Origin: Exophiala sp. HKRS030
Taxonomy: Eukaryota > Ascomycota > Eurotiomycetes > Chaetothyriales > Herpotrichiellaceae
NCBI GenBank assembly: GCA_023897205.1
Contig: JAHWDD010000001.1
Coordinates: 6,324,001-6,388,000, forward strand
Length of the DNA: 64,000 bases
Reading direction: 5' to 3'
Under the pieces are notes generated by a model, which searched no databases, was not told the DNA's origin, and worked only from the letters and a program-made list of their open reading frames with translations. Position numbers and translations under genes: made by a program. Each line of letters begins with the position of its first letter. The first letter of the stretch is position 1. Shown here one piece after another: positions 44,755-58,459 of the stretch.

Positions 44755-47150
44755 AATCTGGCAACCATGACCAATCTCATTGGGAGGCTTACACGGACGA
44801 GATGGGGTTTCAATTTTTCCTGCAACAGACTCGCTGTATAGGCCACTCTACCTTTGCAGACTTGTTTACTCATGTCTAGAGTCGCCAGTTGGAGGAGTTT
44901 GTCATTCGCAACGTTTATTGTCGGGGTGGCAAGAAGATTGAGTTGCTGCAGTTTCGAACCATTTTCACAATTAATTATGAATTCATGGGGACACGGCCTT
45001 CAAGTTTGCCTGGCCTTGCATTGCATCGAGTCGGAGTATGGGATTACAAACAAAACGAGAGGGAATTGTCGTGGATTGTTGTGTCGTGTTTGGAAGGTTT
45101 TCTTCGCTCTTTGTTATTTTGCATGTCTTTTCTTTCCCGAGTTTGTTTACACATTACATAACGCATTGCATAGATAGAAGGTGGATTATGGAGGCATCCG
45201 GTCAAGAAAAATACATTGGAACTTGCAAATTTGCCAGAACGAGGTTTAGGATTTTGCACGACGGTCCGGAACCTTGGCTTGCTTTGTATCAAATCGCATT
45301 CACGACAAGTTCTAAATTCGCTTAGTTGATAGTCAAAATACAGAATGATATCAGCTCGACCAGTCTTTTCTCTCGATATGTGATATTGTAACCCATCAGA
45401 TGATCATGTTGAGTGCCATACCAATTCTCGATCGTCGTAGCAACAAGTCACGAAGCCTAGCGCTCGGCTTACAATACATCAAGAATGACCCTTGTAGCCT
45501 TTCTCTCTCTCCCACACACACACATGGTTCCCACGTTGTTGGTTGCGGATTGAAGCTTCGTTCCATCCCCACCGAACGATTCCATCGGGGGACACACTCC
45601 AAGCGAAAGCCCGTCGACGACGGCGTCTCCTCGACGGCACTTGTGTTTGTCAACCGGGGGGGCTAAAGGCCATGCCGTGGACTCGTGAACCACGCACGGA
45701 CTTTGCTTCCTAGTAGTTCGCCCTGGTCTTCTGCCTTTGCCTCTGCCCTTCCCTGGCCTGCCCTGTCCTGGCCTGGCATGGCCCGGCTGGCTGGCTGGCT
45801 GGCTGGCTGGCGGAGGCCTCCCTCGTCCGCGGTCGCACGATGGCATCGTGTCTTGCGCCGTTCCTGCAGATAAATATCGCCGGCTTGGCTTCTCCACGTA
45901 CAAACAAGCTTGTACACATACGATGTGTACATACTTGGTCAGGGCAGCGATGGGAAAGGGAGGGGGCCCGGGGAATCGGCGCTGCAGCTGCAGCTGCAGC
46001 TGCATCGGCAAGGAGGCAGGTAGCGTCTGCAGAGATTATGCCATTGCTCAATGGTAGTGTGTACATACATACGTATGGTGCACATGATAAGGGGTTTGCT
46101 GGTGCGAGGGAACACCTTCCCATTATTGTTTGCTCGTCACGCGATTCTCCATCTCCATCCGCTTGGGTCAAGTGAGGACTGTAGTCTATCTGTACGTACT
46201 ATGCCGCGCGTGGCATGTCTCAGAGGCGGAGAGGATGCTTGGTTTTGCTGGCGTGGTGGGTTATAGGGTCGTAGCACGTTGGTTTTCACTTCACGCTTCA
46301 ACAGTCGCATGATCTCTGACTGCTGCCTGGCACAGGGACAGGGTGGTGGACAAGGGGGTCTATTCCACGTTGTACCACGTATGTATGTATCCGTACATGC
46401 AGTGTACAAAACGCCGTGTATGAACCTGGAGGAGGACTGCAGCCTCGTGCGTTGCCTTGTCCTGGAAGATGACCCCGAGACCATGCCTCGGTTAGCGCTG
46501 AATAAGTTCTAGTTGTCGTGGCATTGTTTCAACCCAATCTTGTGTCCACGGAGATTATGCCCTTTCATGCGTAGTAATTCCTGGCGCGTTCACAGGAATG
46601 GGGGACGCAGCGGTTCCGTTTTGTTGGCTTGCCCTCGAAGTTGCGGGTGATGTGGCTTTCTAGGATTAAAGTGCTCGGTTCAAAACTCTTCGAGGTTCAA
46701 GCGAACTCGATGGTGTCTCGCTTGTCTCATGTTCAAGCAATCCAAGCCGTGGCCCGTGTCGGTCTCACCACGAGAGCCAGTTGTGACTCTGAGGTTTTGA
46801 GCAAGAACTGCCGGGATCCACTTTATGGACCATATCCACTACATCCTCGCTTCTGTTTCAAGCTCGGTGATCGTTGCGGAAAGTCTGAAACGTCCACGCG
46901 AGTGGGCCAAAGCTTCCGACGGTGTTGCGAGGTCGATAATTCAAACCTCCACGAAATGGAGCATGCCCAGAATACAAGAGATTCACTAGAACACAGCTTG
47001 GCATGGATCGTGAGTTGGTACATAAGTGTTCCCAAAATTTTCCGAAACAGATAAAGTACCATAATGCGCCCGCACGGGTGGACATTGCGTCAACGGATGA
47101 GGAATCCTGTTTTTGAATTCCACACCGTTGCGGTGCTTTCTGAATGCTTT
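44755..47150. other. Intergenic between convergent genes, 2.4 kb
   Basis: 3' flanks of the C2H2 factor and the sugar transporter. A GC-rich part at 45,660-46,010 has simple repeats (GGCT at 45,785; GCTGCA at 45,980). ORFs there follow the repeats and are not supported as genes. Confidence 0.5.
45785..45811. repeat. Tetranucleotide repeat (GGCT)n
   Basis: Six to seven perfect GGCT units. Confidence 0.8.
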
Positions 47151-49038
47151 CTAAGCTCTCCATACACTGTCATTTCGTGTATTTGTGAGGCTGAAATAGC
47201 CTGTATTTGCCAGATTGACTTGAAACTGTTTAAATTTCCTGGCCTTGGCACGTTTCTCGAACAGAATGTCGAGTTCCATGTATGTCAAGCCTTTGGGCTC
47301 TGGAAGACGAAACCAGCACCACAGGAGGCAGATGGCAGTGGTGCCGGCGAAGACGAAGCAAGACTTTCCTTTCCAGTCCCACGCGGATGGATTAAGCATT
47401 TTCGGCGTGATAATGTTGGTAATAATGCTGACAATGTTGTACGCAACTCTGGCCAGTACGACGGTCTTGACACGCAATCGGCTGGACGGGATCTCTGCAA
47501 CCAAAACGTAACAAACGGGTCCGATGGTGAAGTCATAGACACACGTCAGTACAATGACCAGAGATCCTAGAGCCCAAGAAGTCGTCTCCGTCTCTTTCAA
47601 GATCCCAACACATCCAGTAACAATCAGGATGGCGAGTGAAACAGTCAAGCCGCCCAGGTAAAGAGTCCGACGACCGATCTTGCGCATTCCAAACCAAGCA
47701 AGCATTCCGGCACATATTGCGCCAGCATACATACCAACTGCAAGGTTGAAGCTATTTGCTGTCGTGAAGCCGGCCTGCTCGTAGAAGTAGGCAGCATATC
47801 CAGTCAAAGAACTTCCACACAAGGCCTGTGTACTCCAAACCATTGCACATATTTCTGTTCGGCGACGATCCGTTCCTTTGAAGCAGTCGAGGTACGAAAC
47901 ACCACCACCATTCAAATACTTTTCAACCTCGTTTGTGTGCTGCATCATGGCAATAGTTTCATCTGCGTTGAAATCAGGGTCCGCGCCGTTGGTGGTTAAT
48001 CTAAGCAGCGACTTCTTGGCCGAATCGATCTTCTCGTGCCTCACACACCACCAAGGCGATTCCGGTGCGAAAATGACGGCAACCAGAATGGGAATCGCGA
48101 ATGCCCACTGTAGGCCGAAAGGTATGCGGTAAGACCATTGAGATGTATTGTGAATCAGACCCCGAATAACGCCGACACCGCACATTTGACCAATGAGCCA
48201 GCACAAATTCACACTGCTGGTGAGATAGGCACGAAGTGCTACTGGCATGACCTCGGCCGCGTATGTCGTGCTAAGAGTCTGGAAGACGCCCCTGTTGATG
48301 GGTTAACAATGACCTCGATGCCAAAGACTGTGTTAGAACTTACCAAGGCAAACCACAAAGGACTTGAGCTGCTAGGAGCATTTGTATGTTGACAGCGAAG
48401 AAGGCGAGGAAGACAAATAAAGACATCCAGACCAGCGTGAAGACCATGGTTTTGTGGTAGCCGAAACGGTCGGTAAGAAATCCATTGAACATCAAGCCAA
48501 GAATTTCGCCAGTGACGGCCGCATTGGTCAAACCTGACTGCCAGGCTGGTGATATCTGATAATCGCGCTGGTCTGGTGGGGCACTGGGGTTCAATGGTTG
48601 GCCATAGGAACGTCGAAAGACGGGGAAGGCGTAGAAGCTGTTGATGAGGGTCAAATCATAACCTTCCATCACTATTGTCATGCTCAAGACCAAAGACCAG
48701 AGCATTGCTTTTGGGTAGAGCCGGCAGCCTCTTAAAAATGTCATAGCATGTTCAGCTTTGGTTGCTGCGCGGGCTTCGACCGACAAGCGCCGCAAACTCG
48801 GGATGGCTGCGGACAAGCCATGGAAAAGATCATCGTTGGAACGGGTGACGCTGATTCTGTTGCTGGGGTCATCTTTATCACTGTGTTGGTCGGGAGCGGG
48901 TTTTAGAGATTCTAGTCTGGTATTGCCAGCGTGAGGATTGACGGTGACGAATTCGAGGAACTCCGAGGGATGAGGTTTCCCAAAGGACGATCGAGGATTG
49001 TCCGCGACACTGGGCTCGCTTCTGCTTGAGATGCTCAT
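47151..49038 (-). CDS. MFS sugar transporter, alpha-glucoside/maltose permease-like
   Basis: Plasma-membrane sugar:proton symporter of the major facilitator superfamily. Exons are 49038-48344 and 48291-47151; the 52-bp intron (GTAAGT...AACAG) splits the Trp codon of GLPWGVFQ. The product is 611 residues. After a hydrophilic N-terminus of about 110 residues come twelve membrane spans. Seen: LYPKAMLWSLVLSMTIVMEGYD, FLTDRFGYHKT (loop 2-3), the APESPWWCVR motif after span 6, RKIGRRTLYLGG (loop 8-9) and PEPKGLTYMELD after span 12 in place of the usual PETKG. These, and the LYPKA/MEGYD start, fit the fungal maltose-permease group; the sugar is inferred. Confidence 0.9.
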
Positions 49039-50986
49039 GACGAGAGATTGTTCTGGCAGCTCAGGCTGTCTGTCATGTTCATGGACTCCACACTGTCTCG
49101 GCGGTAGAAGTCAGACGGTAAGGTGCTAACCTGGAACGACGAGGCTGCGATTTGGGTATAGTAACAGCTCAGACTTGATATTCATTGCACAGGTGAGGTT
49201 GAGCTGAGGTTGCAGGGTGTAAGAACGACCGAGGCTGAAGAAGTGTGGTACGACATAGTTTGGACTAAACATGGTGAAGGGGGAGCATGAATGACGAGTT
49301 TTCTGTGTAGGATCTGGGGTGGTTCTCAATGGGCCACTGACCGATCACCCCATCAAGCTTGATTCTGGGATAGTGGGGATGAAATGACCAGGTGGCAGCC
49401 AACCTTGAAGATGGGACAGAGCAGGAATCTGTTGGGTGGTTCGATTGCTCGTACATTTTGATGACCACGAGATGACTGCCAGATTTGCAGATTGCAACCG
49501 AAAAAAACTGCGTGAGGCGTCGGTGGCAGTCGATGATTGGGGTGTTGGAGCCTCTAGAAGAAGCACCGAAAGACGCTTGTGAAAACCCCGCAAAAAGCCT
49601 GGCTGGGATTTTCTGGGCGGGCACCAAAGATGGACAAAGCGTAATTCGCCTGGCCATCGCTCAAGCTGGGGTCATGTCAACCGAGCCCCCATTGAGCTCT
49701 CCGATGCCGTTTGCCATCGTCCAATCCTATTTTCACGGCGAAATTTGGTGTCTCTTGGGTGCCCTTCGGCGAAATTCTGAGAATTCTAACGAACCTCCTC
49801 GTCACCTCAGGTAGACGAGTAGTCGTTACGGACTCGGACTACCGCAGCAATCATCAGAGACCATGCATCCTAAACTAGGCGCAAAAGTCGACTAATGACT
49901 CTTTTCTCCCTCCGACATTCAACAAAATCGTCTAGGTGTGGTTATGGCACTGACTTTGTACACTGATCAAGTATCCAGGTATACGGTAAGTACTAACCAG
50001 AAGAGGGATGCACGCACCATCAGAAGCGACCCAATCTTCATCATGACATCGACAACACAACCACCACCCAGGCCAAGTTCCTTAGGGCGGAGGTAAGCCA
50101 CAAAATGAGATCCTTCGACCACCTTCGCACGTCCATAGCCGTGACGTGACGGCTTTACGTTTGATGCCAAAGGCTTCTTGAAACTCGACATCTGTGGAGT
50201 CTGGAGAGTGGTAGCCATATCAAGGTCACACCTTCAATGTGCTTTCGTCGAGCATCATTGTCATGCGTCCTACAGTGATAGTGATAGTAGATTGTCCATC
50301 TTGAAACATCTCTGTACGTTGAGTACAACGTGGTGGACATATCACTCGTGAAGACAGCTCAGTTGATCAGATTGAACCGCCCACATGAAAAGTCCGTTTT
50401 GATCCCGATTTGTAGTGTGGCGATCCTATCTCCTCTCCTTCGATCGCCTACCCAGTGTCAAAATTGATGTCACTAGCACCCTTTTCCTCGGTACTTGTCA
50501 CTGCACATTATCATGCGGCTCCCTTCCTACCATTTCCTGGTGTTTGCAGTTGACGGGTATAAATGTCACCTACGAGCCTTTATGCGATATAGGTCTCTGC
50601 ACCATGACTATCGTCGCAAACAGAATCCTGGAATCAGAAGCCAATATGCTGATTCAAGGGCGGAACTCTTGGCTGTGATTTTATGGGTTTTGCACGTGGG
50701 TACACAGTAGTACGTGAGCCTGAATTATATTAGGTATGACCGTATGAGGCCCATCATTGGCCGTGCCCGCCAGCGGCCACCCCAACACGTCAGACGCGTA
50801 AAGTGGACACGCGCCAGACCGCGGCTCGAAAAAAACTACGGGCATGACGCTGCGCTTCTCCCAAGAAAAGCGACTGACTCCTGATGACCCGTCAACAGAT
50901 ACTGTAACGTAGACATACGATTTGTGTTTTTTCTGGTTCGTCCCTTGTGCATCTTGTTTGACAATTTGCTGTACGAAATTCCTCTG
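49039..50986. promoter_or_regulatory. Divergent intergenic region transporter/ORC4, 1.95 kb
   Basis: Both promoters must lie here. No regulatory site is named with confidence, and no gene is seen. Confidence 0.5.
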
Positions 50987-53523
50987 ATGTCTGATTTCGA
51001 TGCTTCACCACGCCAAACCAAACGAAGACGAACAGGCACATATGCGACGAGGCGAACGACATTAGGATCATCCAATATAGCCACAGAGCCAGCACCAGCA
51101 GAGAATGATGCAACGAGCCCAGCGGCTGACACCGAGTCGGCTGTCACTGAACCCGTCGCTGAGTCGAGAGTAACAAGAAAACGAAGAGACGATGTACCTT
51201 CACAAGTACAAACACAAGCGGAGCGCCAGTCGCAGGGTTCTCGACGAAATGTCAGCAACGGAGGACAAGCAGCACACTCCAAGCCCAATCCCTTGACCGA
51301 GCAAGACTCTCCGAAAGGTTCGGAGACGACTACGCCATCCGGAAATGGGCGTGGCAAGAACAAGAAGGCCGGCGTATCAAGTGAGTCCGCAGCCCTAGCT
51401 GTGCAGGATGTTGGCGAAGCAACAGACATGGGTACGAGAGAGGATCAATCAGAAGACACACCTGCTTTAGACGATGACACCATCGAGGTTCAGACGAGGT
51501 CGAGCGGCCGCTCACGTCGACCACCAAAAAGATTCCTCTCAGACGAAGCGCCCGTGTCCAAACCTACACCGGTAGCAAAGCAATCAGCTTCTTCGAAGAC
51601 CACCACGCGACCGGGACATGCTAAGCCGCTCGAAATCGAAGTCGCCGAGGCCCTCTCTTCTCCCCAACCCAAGGGAATCCTGACTCCCTCTCGACGAGGT
51701 AGACGTCCTGGTGTACGGAAGTCTGTTGTATTTGATAACGATGAACAGAGCATTCAGGACCAATTAGGGTTCAAGGACATTGATAGTTCGAGCAAGAAGA
51801 AGAGAAAGAATCAGCTGGGGGTTTGGATGCAGAGACATCGCGTACGTCTCTGCAGTTGGATTTGAGTCAGGAAGCGGATGTTGGCGAAGCGGTGGTCAAC
51901 GCAGTGGAGGACGTGGTTCAAGATGTCGACGAGCCTCTATTCGACGACACACCCGATCTGGCAGACATTCTCTCACTTGCTACAGACCAAGCTGACGGGA
52001 CGAACAACCTGCTTCTAGCCGATGTCGAGGACAATGAACACGTTACGAAGATCAAAGTCGAGGTTCTCGGCCGCCTCACTTCACACACACCCACCCCGAT
52101 TACACATCTCGAGAAGGAATACAGCACTCTACACAATCTGCTAACAGCGACCGTGGCAGCCGGCGAGTCAAACTCGTTACTGCTACTCGGATCGCGAGGC
52201 TCGGGCAAGTCGCTGCTAGTCGAGCAGGCCTTGCGCGATCTGAGCCGACAACACCGCGATGACTTCCACGTGGTGCGGCTCAATGGGTTTCTACAGACGG
52301 ACGACAAGCTGGCTCTGCGCGAGATCTGGCGCCAGCTGGGTCGCGAGATGGCCGTGTCGGAGGACGAGACGGGCGAGATCTCCAGCTACGCCGATACCAT
52401 GGCCAGTCTCCTGAGTCTGCTGTCACATCCGGAGGAACTGAATGATCCTGATGCAATGGTAGTCGATGGCCCGAGAGGGAGGAAGTGGGCGAGAAAACGG
52501 CCAAGAGCGTCATTTTCATCATGGACGAGTTCGACCTGTTCACCACACATCCTCGACAGACATTACTATACAATCTCTTTGACATTGCTCAGGCCAAGAA
52601 AGCACCTATTGCCGTCGTAGGGTGTAGCACCAGGATGGATGTGGTGGATTTGTTGGAGAAACGCGTCAAGAGTCGCTTCAGTCATCGGTGGTTGCATGTC
52701 CCGGCAATCAAGACACTGAGTGGGTTTGAGGAGGTGATCATGAACTGCATCTGCTTGCCTGTGGAGGGACAGACGCCTTGAACGTCAAGAAGGGAGACTT
52801 GGACTGGAGGTTGAAGTGGAACGAATTCATCAAGGTGAGCATGCTCGATACTAGAAGTGAGCTTCAATATTGACTACCGCCCGCAGTCCCACTTTCTACC
52901 ATCTTCGACGATTCAATCTCTGATCAGGAAGGTTTTCTACAGCACGAGATCCGTCCCCGACGTCCTTGCAGGATTACACATCCCACTCGCATCATTTCAG
53001 CTACCGAATAGTGGAGGAAAGCCTGCAGATCACCACGGTGAAAAGGAGTCCCAACACGTGGCTGCAGCGCCGTCTCTCATAAAGTTTCTGCCACAGCTGC
53101 CAACACTTCACCTGGCCCTTCTAGTGGCAGCCTCACGACTAGAGACGATCTACAATTTGACGACTGTCAGCTTCACCTTGGCGCACAGTCATTACCGTGA
53201 GTTGTTGGCGCGGTCCAAGTTACAACGCTCAGCACATGCGTCGCTTGCCTCGGGTGGGGCCTTCACAGGAGCAGGGCTGCGTTCGTGGAGTGTTGACACT
53301 GCACGCGGTGCGTGGGAAGAACTGGCGCTCTGGGAGCTCATCACACCTGTCGCGGGCGGAAACCCCGGGGAAAGCTAGTGGACGAAGGCTTTGGGGTGAA
53401 GCTGCAGCTTCCAGACTCTTCAGACTCGACGTGACTTTGGACGAAGTAGCATGGGCTGTCAAGGAGAAAATGGGAGTGATTGGTCCAGGTGAGGTGTTGA
53501 GCAAGTGGTGCAAGGAAGTCTAA
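50987..53523 (+). CDS. ORC4: Origin recognition complex subunit 4, frame broken at five sites
   Basis: AAA+ subunit of the origin recognition complex that marks replication origins. A basic, disordered N-terminal extension of about 370 residues (with RRGRRPG at 236-242) precedes the ATPase. Walker A is GSRGSGKSLL, then VRLNGFLQTDDKLALREIWRQ, Walker B FIMDEFDLF, VVGCSTRMDV and VKSRFSHRW. The winged-helix end has LETIYNLTTVSFTLAHSHY and RLFRLDVTLDEVAWAV. One intron (52835-52886, GTGAGC...CGCAG) joins FIK to SHFLPS. No continuous frame exists. The protein shifts at 51817-51821, near 52470-52472, 52766-52768, 53363-53370 and 53393-53396. Each shift equals one missing base in or beside a G/C run, and flanking sequence remains ORC4-like. 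No other damage is seen, so an error in the consensus is more likely than a dead gene. Confidence 0.88.
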
Positions 53524-54524
53524 GGTCTAGGGTCCAAGTCGGGTCAAAAAATCCCCCTACTTCAATGTGAGGAGCATGTTCTCTCAAGCACCAAATCAGA
53601 GGATGACAACGAAATCACTAATTTGATTTTCTCGGACTGGGTCAAGCTTGGACGAGAATCAGAGGCTTGGAAACACTGGAATATGTCCTGTAGACGACAA
53701 ATGGCCATAGCAATGCTGTAACCTGTTGATGATGATATCGATCGAGATCCTTAATTCCCTTGTGCATGGAATGGACACTTTGCGGCAGCAATCATCCTAG
53801 AAGTCTGGATACAATGCATTGCTTCGCTGTCAGTCACAAGTGACCTTACCATCAGCGAGCGACCATGCATGGTGGGTTGTCGGGGAGCCTATTCCTTGAG
53901 GAAACTTGTCCCCTATTGGTTTGTTGATTCAATGGTGAGCTTGTCTTCAAGTTGGGGCCATCATCCGTCGTTTGTGGTTGATTCTTGCATATTCATGAAC
54001 TTCTCCAGTAAATTCTCTTATGGGCAATCAGAAGCAATGTCTGGTTCAAGACAATACAAGCAAAACAGCAAATGGCTCTCGTCCTGGTCATAGAATAGCG
54101 GTCTACCGTGCTTGGACGCCAGCTGCTGACAATCAGTGAATTGATAGGCAGTGAACGACGCACGCTTGCATTAGTGACCTGATTCCTGGAGATGCACTGA
54201 GAGTCATGTGAAGGGTAGGAGTGGAGGAGGTTGTGGAGAGGTGATGGGCCTTGGTCACGTCTCTTATGAAGAGGAGAGAACAAACGCAGGAGCGACTGCA
54301 GCGTGCGGCCCAATGATGAGAGGGGTTTCTAGACTCTGGAGGTAACGGGCTGTTGTCAATGCACACATGCAGGCTGTTGAGACAGGTGATCGACACGCAG
54401 TGTGTTGGACTATACGTGTGGAGGTGCAGGAGGGCTGGTTGAAGGGCGGAGGCGGCCGTAGATAGTGTGGTTGGTGGCGAAAAAGCGACAAGAGGTTGTG
54501 GACGGTCGCAGAAAGGTGACTGGA

Positions 54525-54575
<51 letters not shown>
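54525..54575. repeat. Hexanucleotide repeat (AGGAGC)n
   Basis: About eight perfect AGGAGC units in tandem. Confidence 0.85.
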
Positions 54576-57500
54576 TGCCTAAGGCGTTGGACGTCGATGG
54601 CGATGGCGGTTCAGACTGGCTAGGTTGGTGGGTGGAAATGCACGCCACGACTGTGCCATGACGGCCGGCCAGGAGGAAATGCTTAGGCAGCGCTCCATGA
54701 GGCCAAGGGCCTCCTGTTCGTGATCAGTGATCATCAATCAGACCCGGGGCACGTACCTCACTAAGTTAACTGGTTACTTACCTAAAACACTTGGAGGTGC
54801 CAGCCGTCTGGGTTCATGTGTTGTTCATCGAAGCTAACTGACTAGCCAGGACTGCAGCCGAGTAGGCTCTAGTGAGGGAGTTAGTAAGGGTCCTGACTTC
54901 TCCGTGCAGTCTACCAGGGACTTAGCTAGCTGCCGGCCCAAAAGTCCATCGGTAAGATTTGAGACAAGCGCTGCAAGGTGCCAGCTTGTCACACAGCTTG
55001 CATGATACAGTACATCATGACCAATGCAGCGCATGGCAAGGAGTGACTCGCTTTATCTCCCAGCTGAAGGAGCTCGATATCGTGTCCGCGTTGCCCAATC
55101 ATTGGCAGTAACATGACCACTAGCGTATGCGTCAAGGAAGACAGATGTTCGGAATGCGTGAGGTAGCGTGATGAGGATATCAAAAACAGCATCTTGGTTG
55201 GCTAGGCTCTGTAGATGTCGGGCATGAAACAAAGCAGTCAGAATTCTTGCATGCCGGTGTGCATGTCTAGATCGGCCTTTGAGCCTGCTGGCAGTGACGA
55301 TGGTGCCAGGAGTACCAGGAGCACCAGGGGTGGTAGACCAGTCCCACGTTGCCAACTCCCAAGGTGATAGATGGCCTCAGGCGCTGAACTGACCCATGTC
55401 GAGACCTAGTTCTCAGGCCGGTGAACCGAATAGGTGAACTGACTAGCTTCCCCAAGGTCTGCATTGCCAGCGCCACCTAGTATTAACCCACTCCTGGAGT
55501 TCCATGTACTGAGTCCTACCACGTTAGCCAAGTCAACCCAGTGGACCGAAGGATTCAAGAAGTACGGAGTACTTCCTGCATGTGCACTTGGGGTAGGCGC
55601 GACCGATGATATCGAAAGGGTATGCAATGGCGGAAAGTGCGAGCAATGGATTGTGTCCCACAAACGTCTCTCTGCGCCCTGGCATGGCGTCGTTGCAATT
55701 CTCATCATTGGTTCCCACCTCAGACTTCTATTCCACTTTCGATTCCTCGCCTGGAGATCGTATTCTGTTCCTGGCCCTGCTCTCGCTCCCGAAAGCCAAG
55801 GGGTTATAGTGCCGGCACATTTCATCCTTCCCACGCGCCGCCTCCCTTCTAAACAAAACTTTATTTTGTCCTCAGGTTCCATTTCAACTTCACCTTTCGA
55901 CCATCCTTCCTCACCCTCGAGCCATCAACCAACTGGGCGTCTCAGGCGTGTGCCCCCCAGACTGACTGGACTCTGGACTCAAGCCAAATCCCCTAGATAT
56001 ACTAAGGAGAAGCCTATCCAGTTCCTGCCGCAGGGGTTTGTCCTCCCCATGTCGATGCGAGGTCACCGTCAATGAAACGGCTTTCCCCATGCGAGATACT
56101 ATCAAACTTGTCGCAAGCAGAGACTGAATTTTTTCCAGCTACAAAGCCCAACCATCGATTGTGCCGTTTGAAATGAAAAACACTTGAGAAAACACCGTCA
56201 GGAAGGGGTATGCCGTACCTCAAGACTTGACATGCCGCTGCGTTGAAGCAAGTTGCTGCCCTATCTCGAGTCAGCCATATTGCGCGTAGTGTCTTTCTCG
56301 CACAGATCTCGTAAAGAGCCGTTGCAGGTACGACGAAACCCTCTGTCGACACTTACGTTTGGGACCCCAGCAACAGCATCCCCTCCTGGCTTTGGATCTT
56401 TGGGATAGAGGGAGCATCTGTCAGAGGTGCTTTCTCCGTGATATGAGTCCTCGCAGCCTCAGCCTTGTTCACTGCCACCAAACCAAGCGCGTTGCCGGAG
56501 CATATAACGCGATATCCTATCACAGCATAACTCCTACTTTTCAACGAATCCTAGAGCTTTGCCCTTGACTTGTGGGTATCGACTGCTAGTGTGAATCGAG
56601 GAGGCGGGTGCTGTCGTTCGATGGAAAGTGCGGTAGTTGCGTAGTGGCGAGCGCCGAGCGCAGACCACAGTTGATCCAAAACTGCGACCTGATGTAAGTG
56701 GTTAGATATGAAAGACTGCTACAGAACAGATGCAAGATTGTGGGACTACATTCCTGGACTTGCAGACATCCGATCCCGCGCTCGCGCCATTCAGCACAAG
56801 TCCATCTCATGGACCACTCTCTTGAATGTACAATCAGGACGAATGTGGTCGGGATTGGCGAAGAACACCAGTGAACCCAGTCATGACCCACACAGGAGCG
56901 GCCAGAATGGCTCGAGAGAAGCGCATTTCTCAAGTCGCATCGAGTCGCTTCGCATGACTGATCACCGAACCTGTTGTCTGAACACACTACTAACCCCTGA
57001 AAGGATTGGCGCAGAGAATGTGGTCATGGGCAGCGTGGAATCCAGCATTATGGCTGTGTGCCTATAAAGTTGGGTCCGTCTGCTCCATGCTACTCGGTGG
57101 TTCTTTGCGTCCTTTTCGAAGCAAATCTTGAAAGGTAATCCAATCTCATCATATCTTGATATCGAATAGAGCATACTTGGTGGGTCGAAAAGGACAACTT
57201 AGCTATGGAACATCGAGGGGAATCATTGGCCAGTGCTTACCCCTACTGTTTGTACTACCATTGTCGCGGCGCAAAACTGCCGTACCCGGCTAGTCGTACT
57301 ACATGAACGTGCTAACGTCTTCTTCGCAGCTGTTGACAAGCACGACACATGGCAGACACAGCCAGTGGGGCGAATGAGGTCCCCACGGACCAAAGGTATA
57401 TAACTTGGCTGAACGTCGCAGACGTACTCAAACTGACAAAGGTAGAACACTGGACGACTGCAACATTCAACAGCAACAGTCCCACTCAGGTACACGTTGT

Positions 57501-58459
57501 GGCCAAGCACACACTGTCCACCTATGTTGAAGAAGGCCCCGCGACACGCAGTAGGGACTCTCCTCCACCAAGTCCTCCTCCAATCTCTCCCTCGCCACCT
57601 TTGCCTGGCGTTGACTGATATGCACGACACGACACTTGAAGCACCGATCAGGGACAAAGGTTGGCCTACTGAAGCACGGCAATCGATGCAAATTCACCAA
57701 GCAAAGTCGAAACACACAGGGCGAGGCATCACGATCACGGGGGCCGCCTGCTGGACATGATTCTGTGCAGACTTGGACCTGAGGAGTGGCTAGTGGGGGA
57801 CAAGGATTTGCGCCAATTATAAAGGCATAACTGCTATCTGGGTTTCTGTCTTATATGAGAAGTATACGTAGCTCCAGCTCCCATTAGAAAGCGTCTGTTG
57901 CCAGAACCCTTCTACCGCATTTCCTTGTCCATGTATTCCCGCTGCTTCGGAAGAGAGCGTTTGGCGGTCATTTCACTTTTAGAACCCAAGAGATCCTGTA
58001 GAACTTGGGTGATTTCGTTTGTAGATAACTCGGCTCCAAAGAAGACGAACTTCTGAAGCTGATCGATGTGCGTTGAGGACAAATGGCAATGGTGGATGGA
58101 TCGAGGGCGAATTCAAAGTCAAGATCAAAAGCGAAAACCCGCCCGTTAGAGCAAGATACCACAACGGTAGGAACACAGGACCTCCGTCTGTGCGATTTGA
58201 CGATGGTGAGCGCTGACCCTTGATCTGCTGACTGCATTGAGCAGTCCAGTTGTGCAAATGCTGCTTGCAGAAATCAGCCTGCATGTGCATAAGGTGTACT
58301 GCAAAGTCGTGTCATGACTCCCTGAATTGGCATGTGGTTGGCACGGCGGAGGCGTACTAACTAAGGTATGTACCTAGTCAGGTTCATCTAGGCATTGACT
58401 GCCATTACCCTCAGAAACAGGGCGTATGAGTTCGGGACGTGCCACGAGGCATGAACAGT

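Noticed and set aside
45469..46011. 180-codon minus-strand ORF
   Set aside because: Built over simple repeats (GGCT, GCTGCA); composition-driven.
49440..49460. GGTTCGATTG, a B-box-like word
   Set aside because: No T-stem pairing or A box around it; not a tRNA.
10416..53396. Programmed -1 ribosomal frameshifting as the cause of the frame breaks
   Set aside because: The sites share no X-XXY-YYZ slippery heptamer and lie in unrelated housekeeping genes; missing bases in G/C runs explain them more simply.
55464..56075. 203-codon plus-strand ORF in the gene-poor block
   Set aside because: Begins at a non-ATG codon, low-complexity, no domain.
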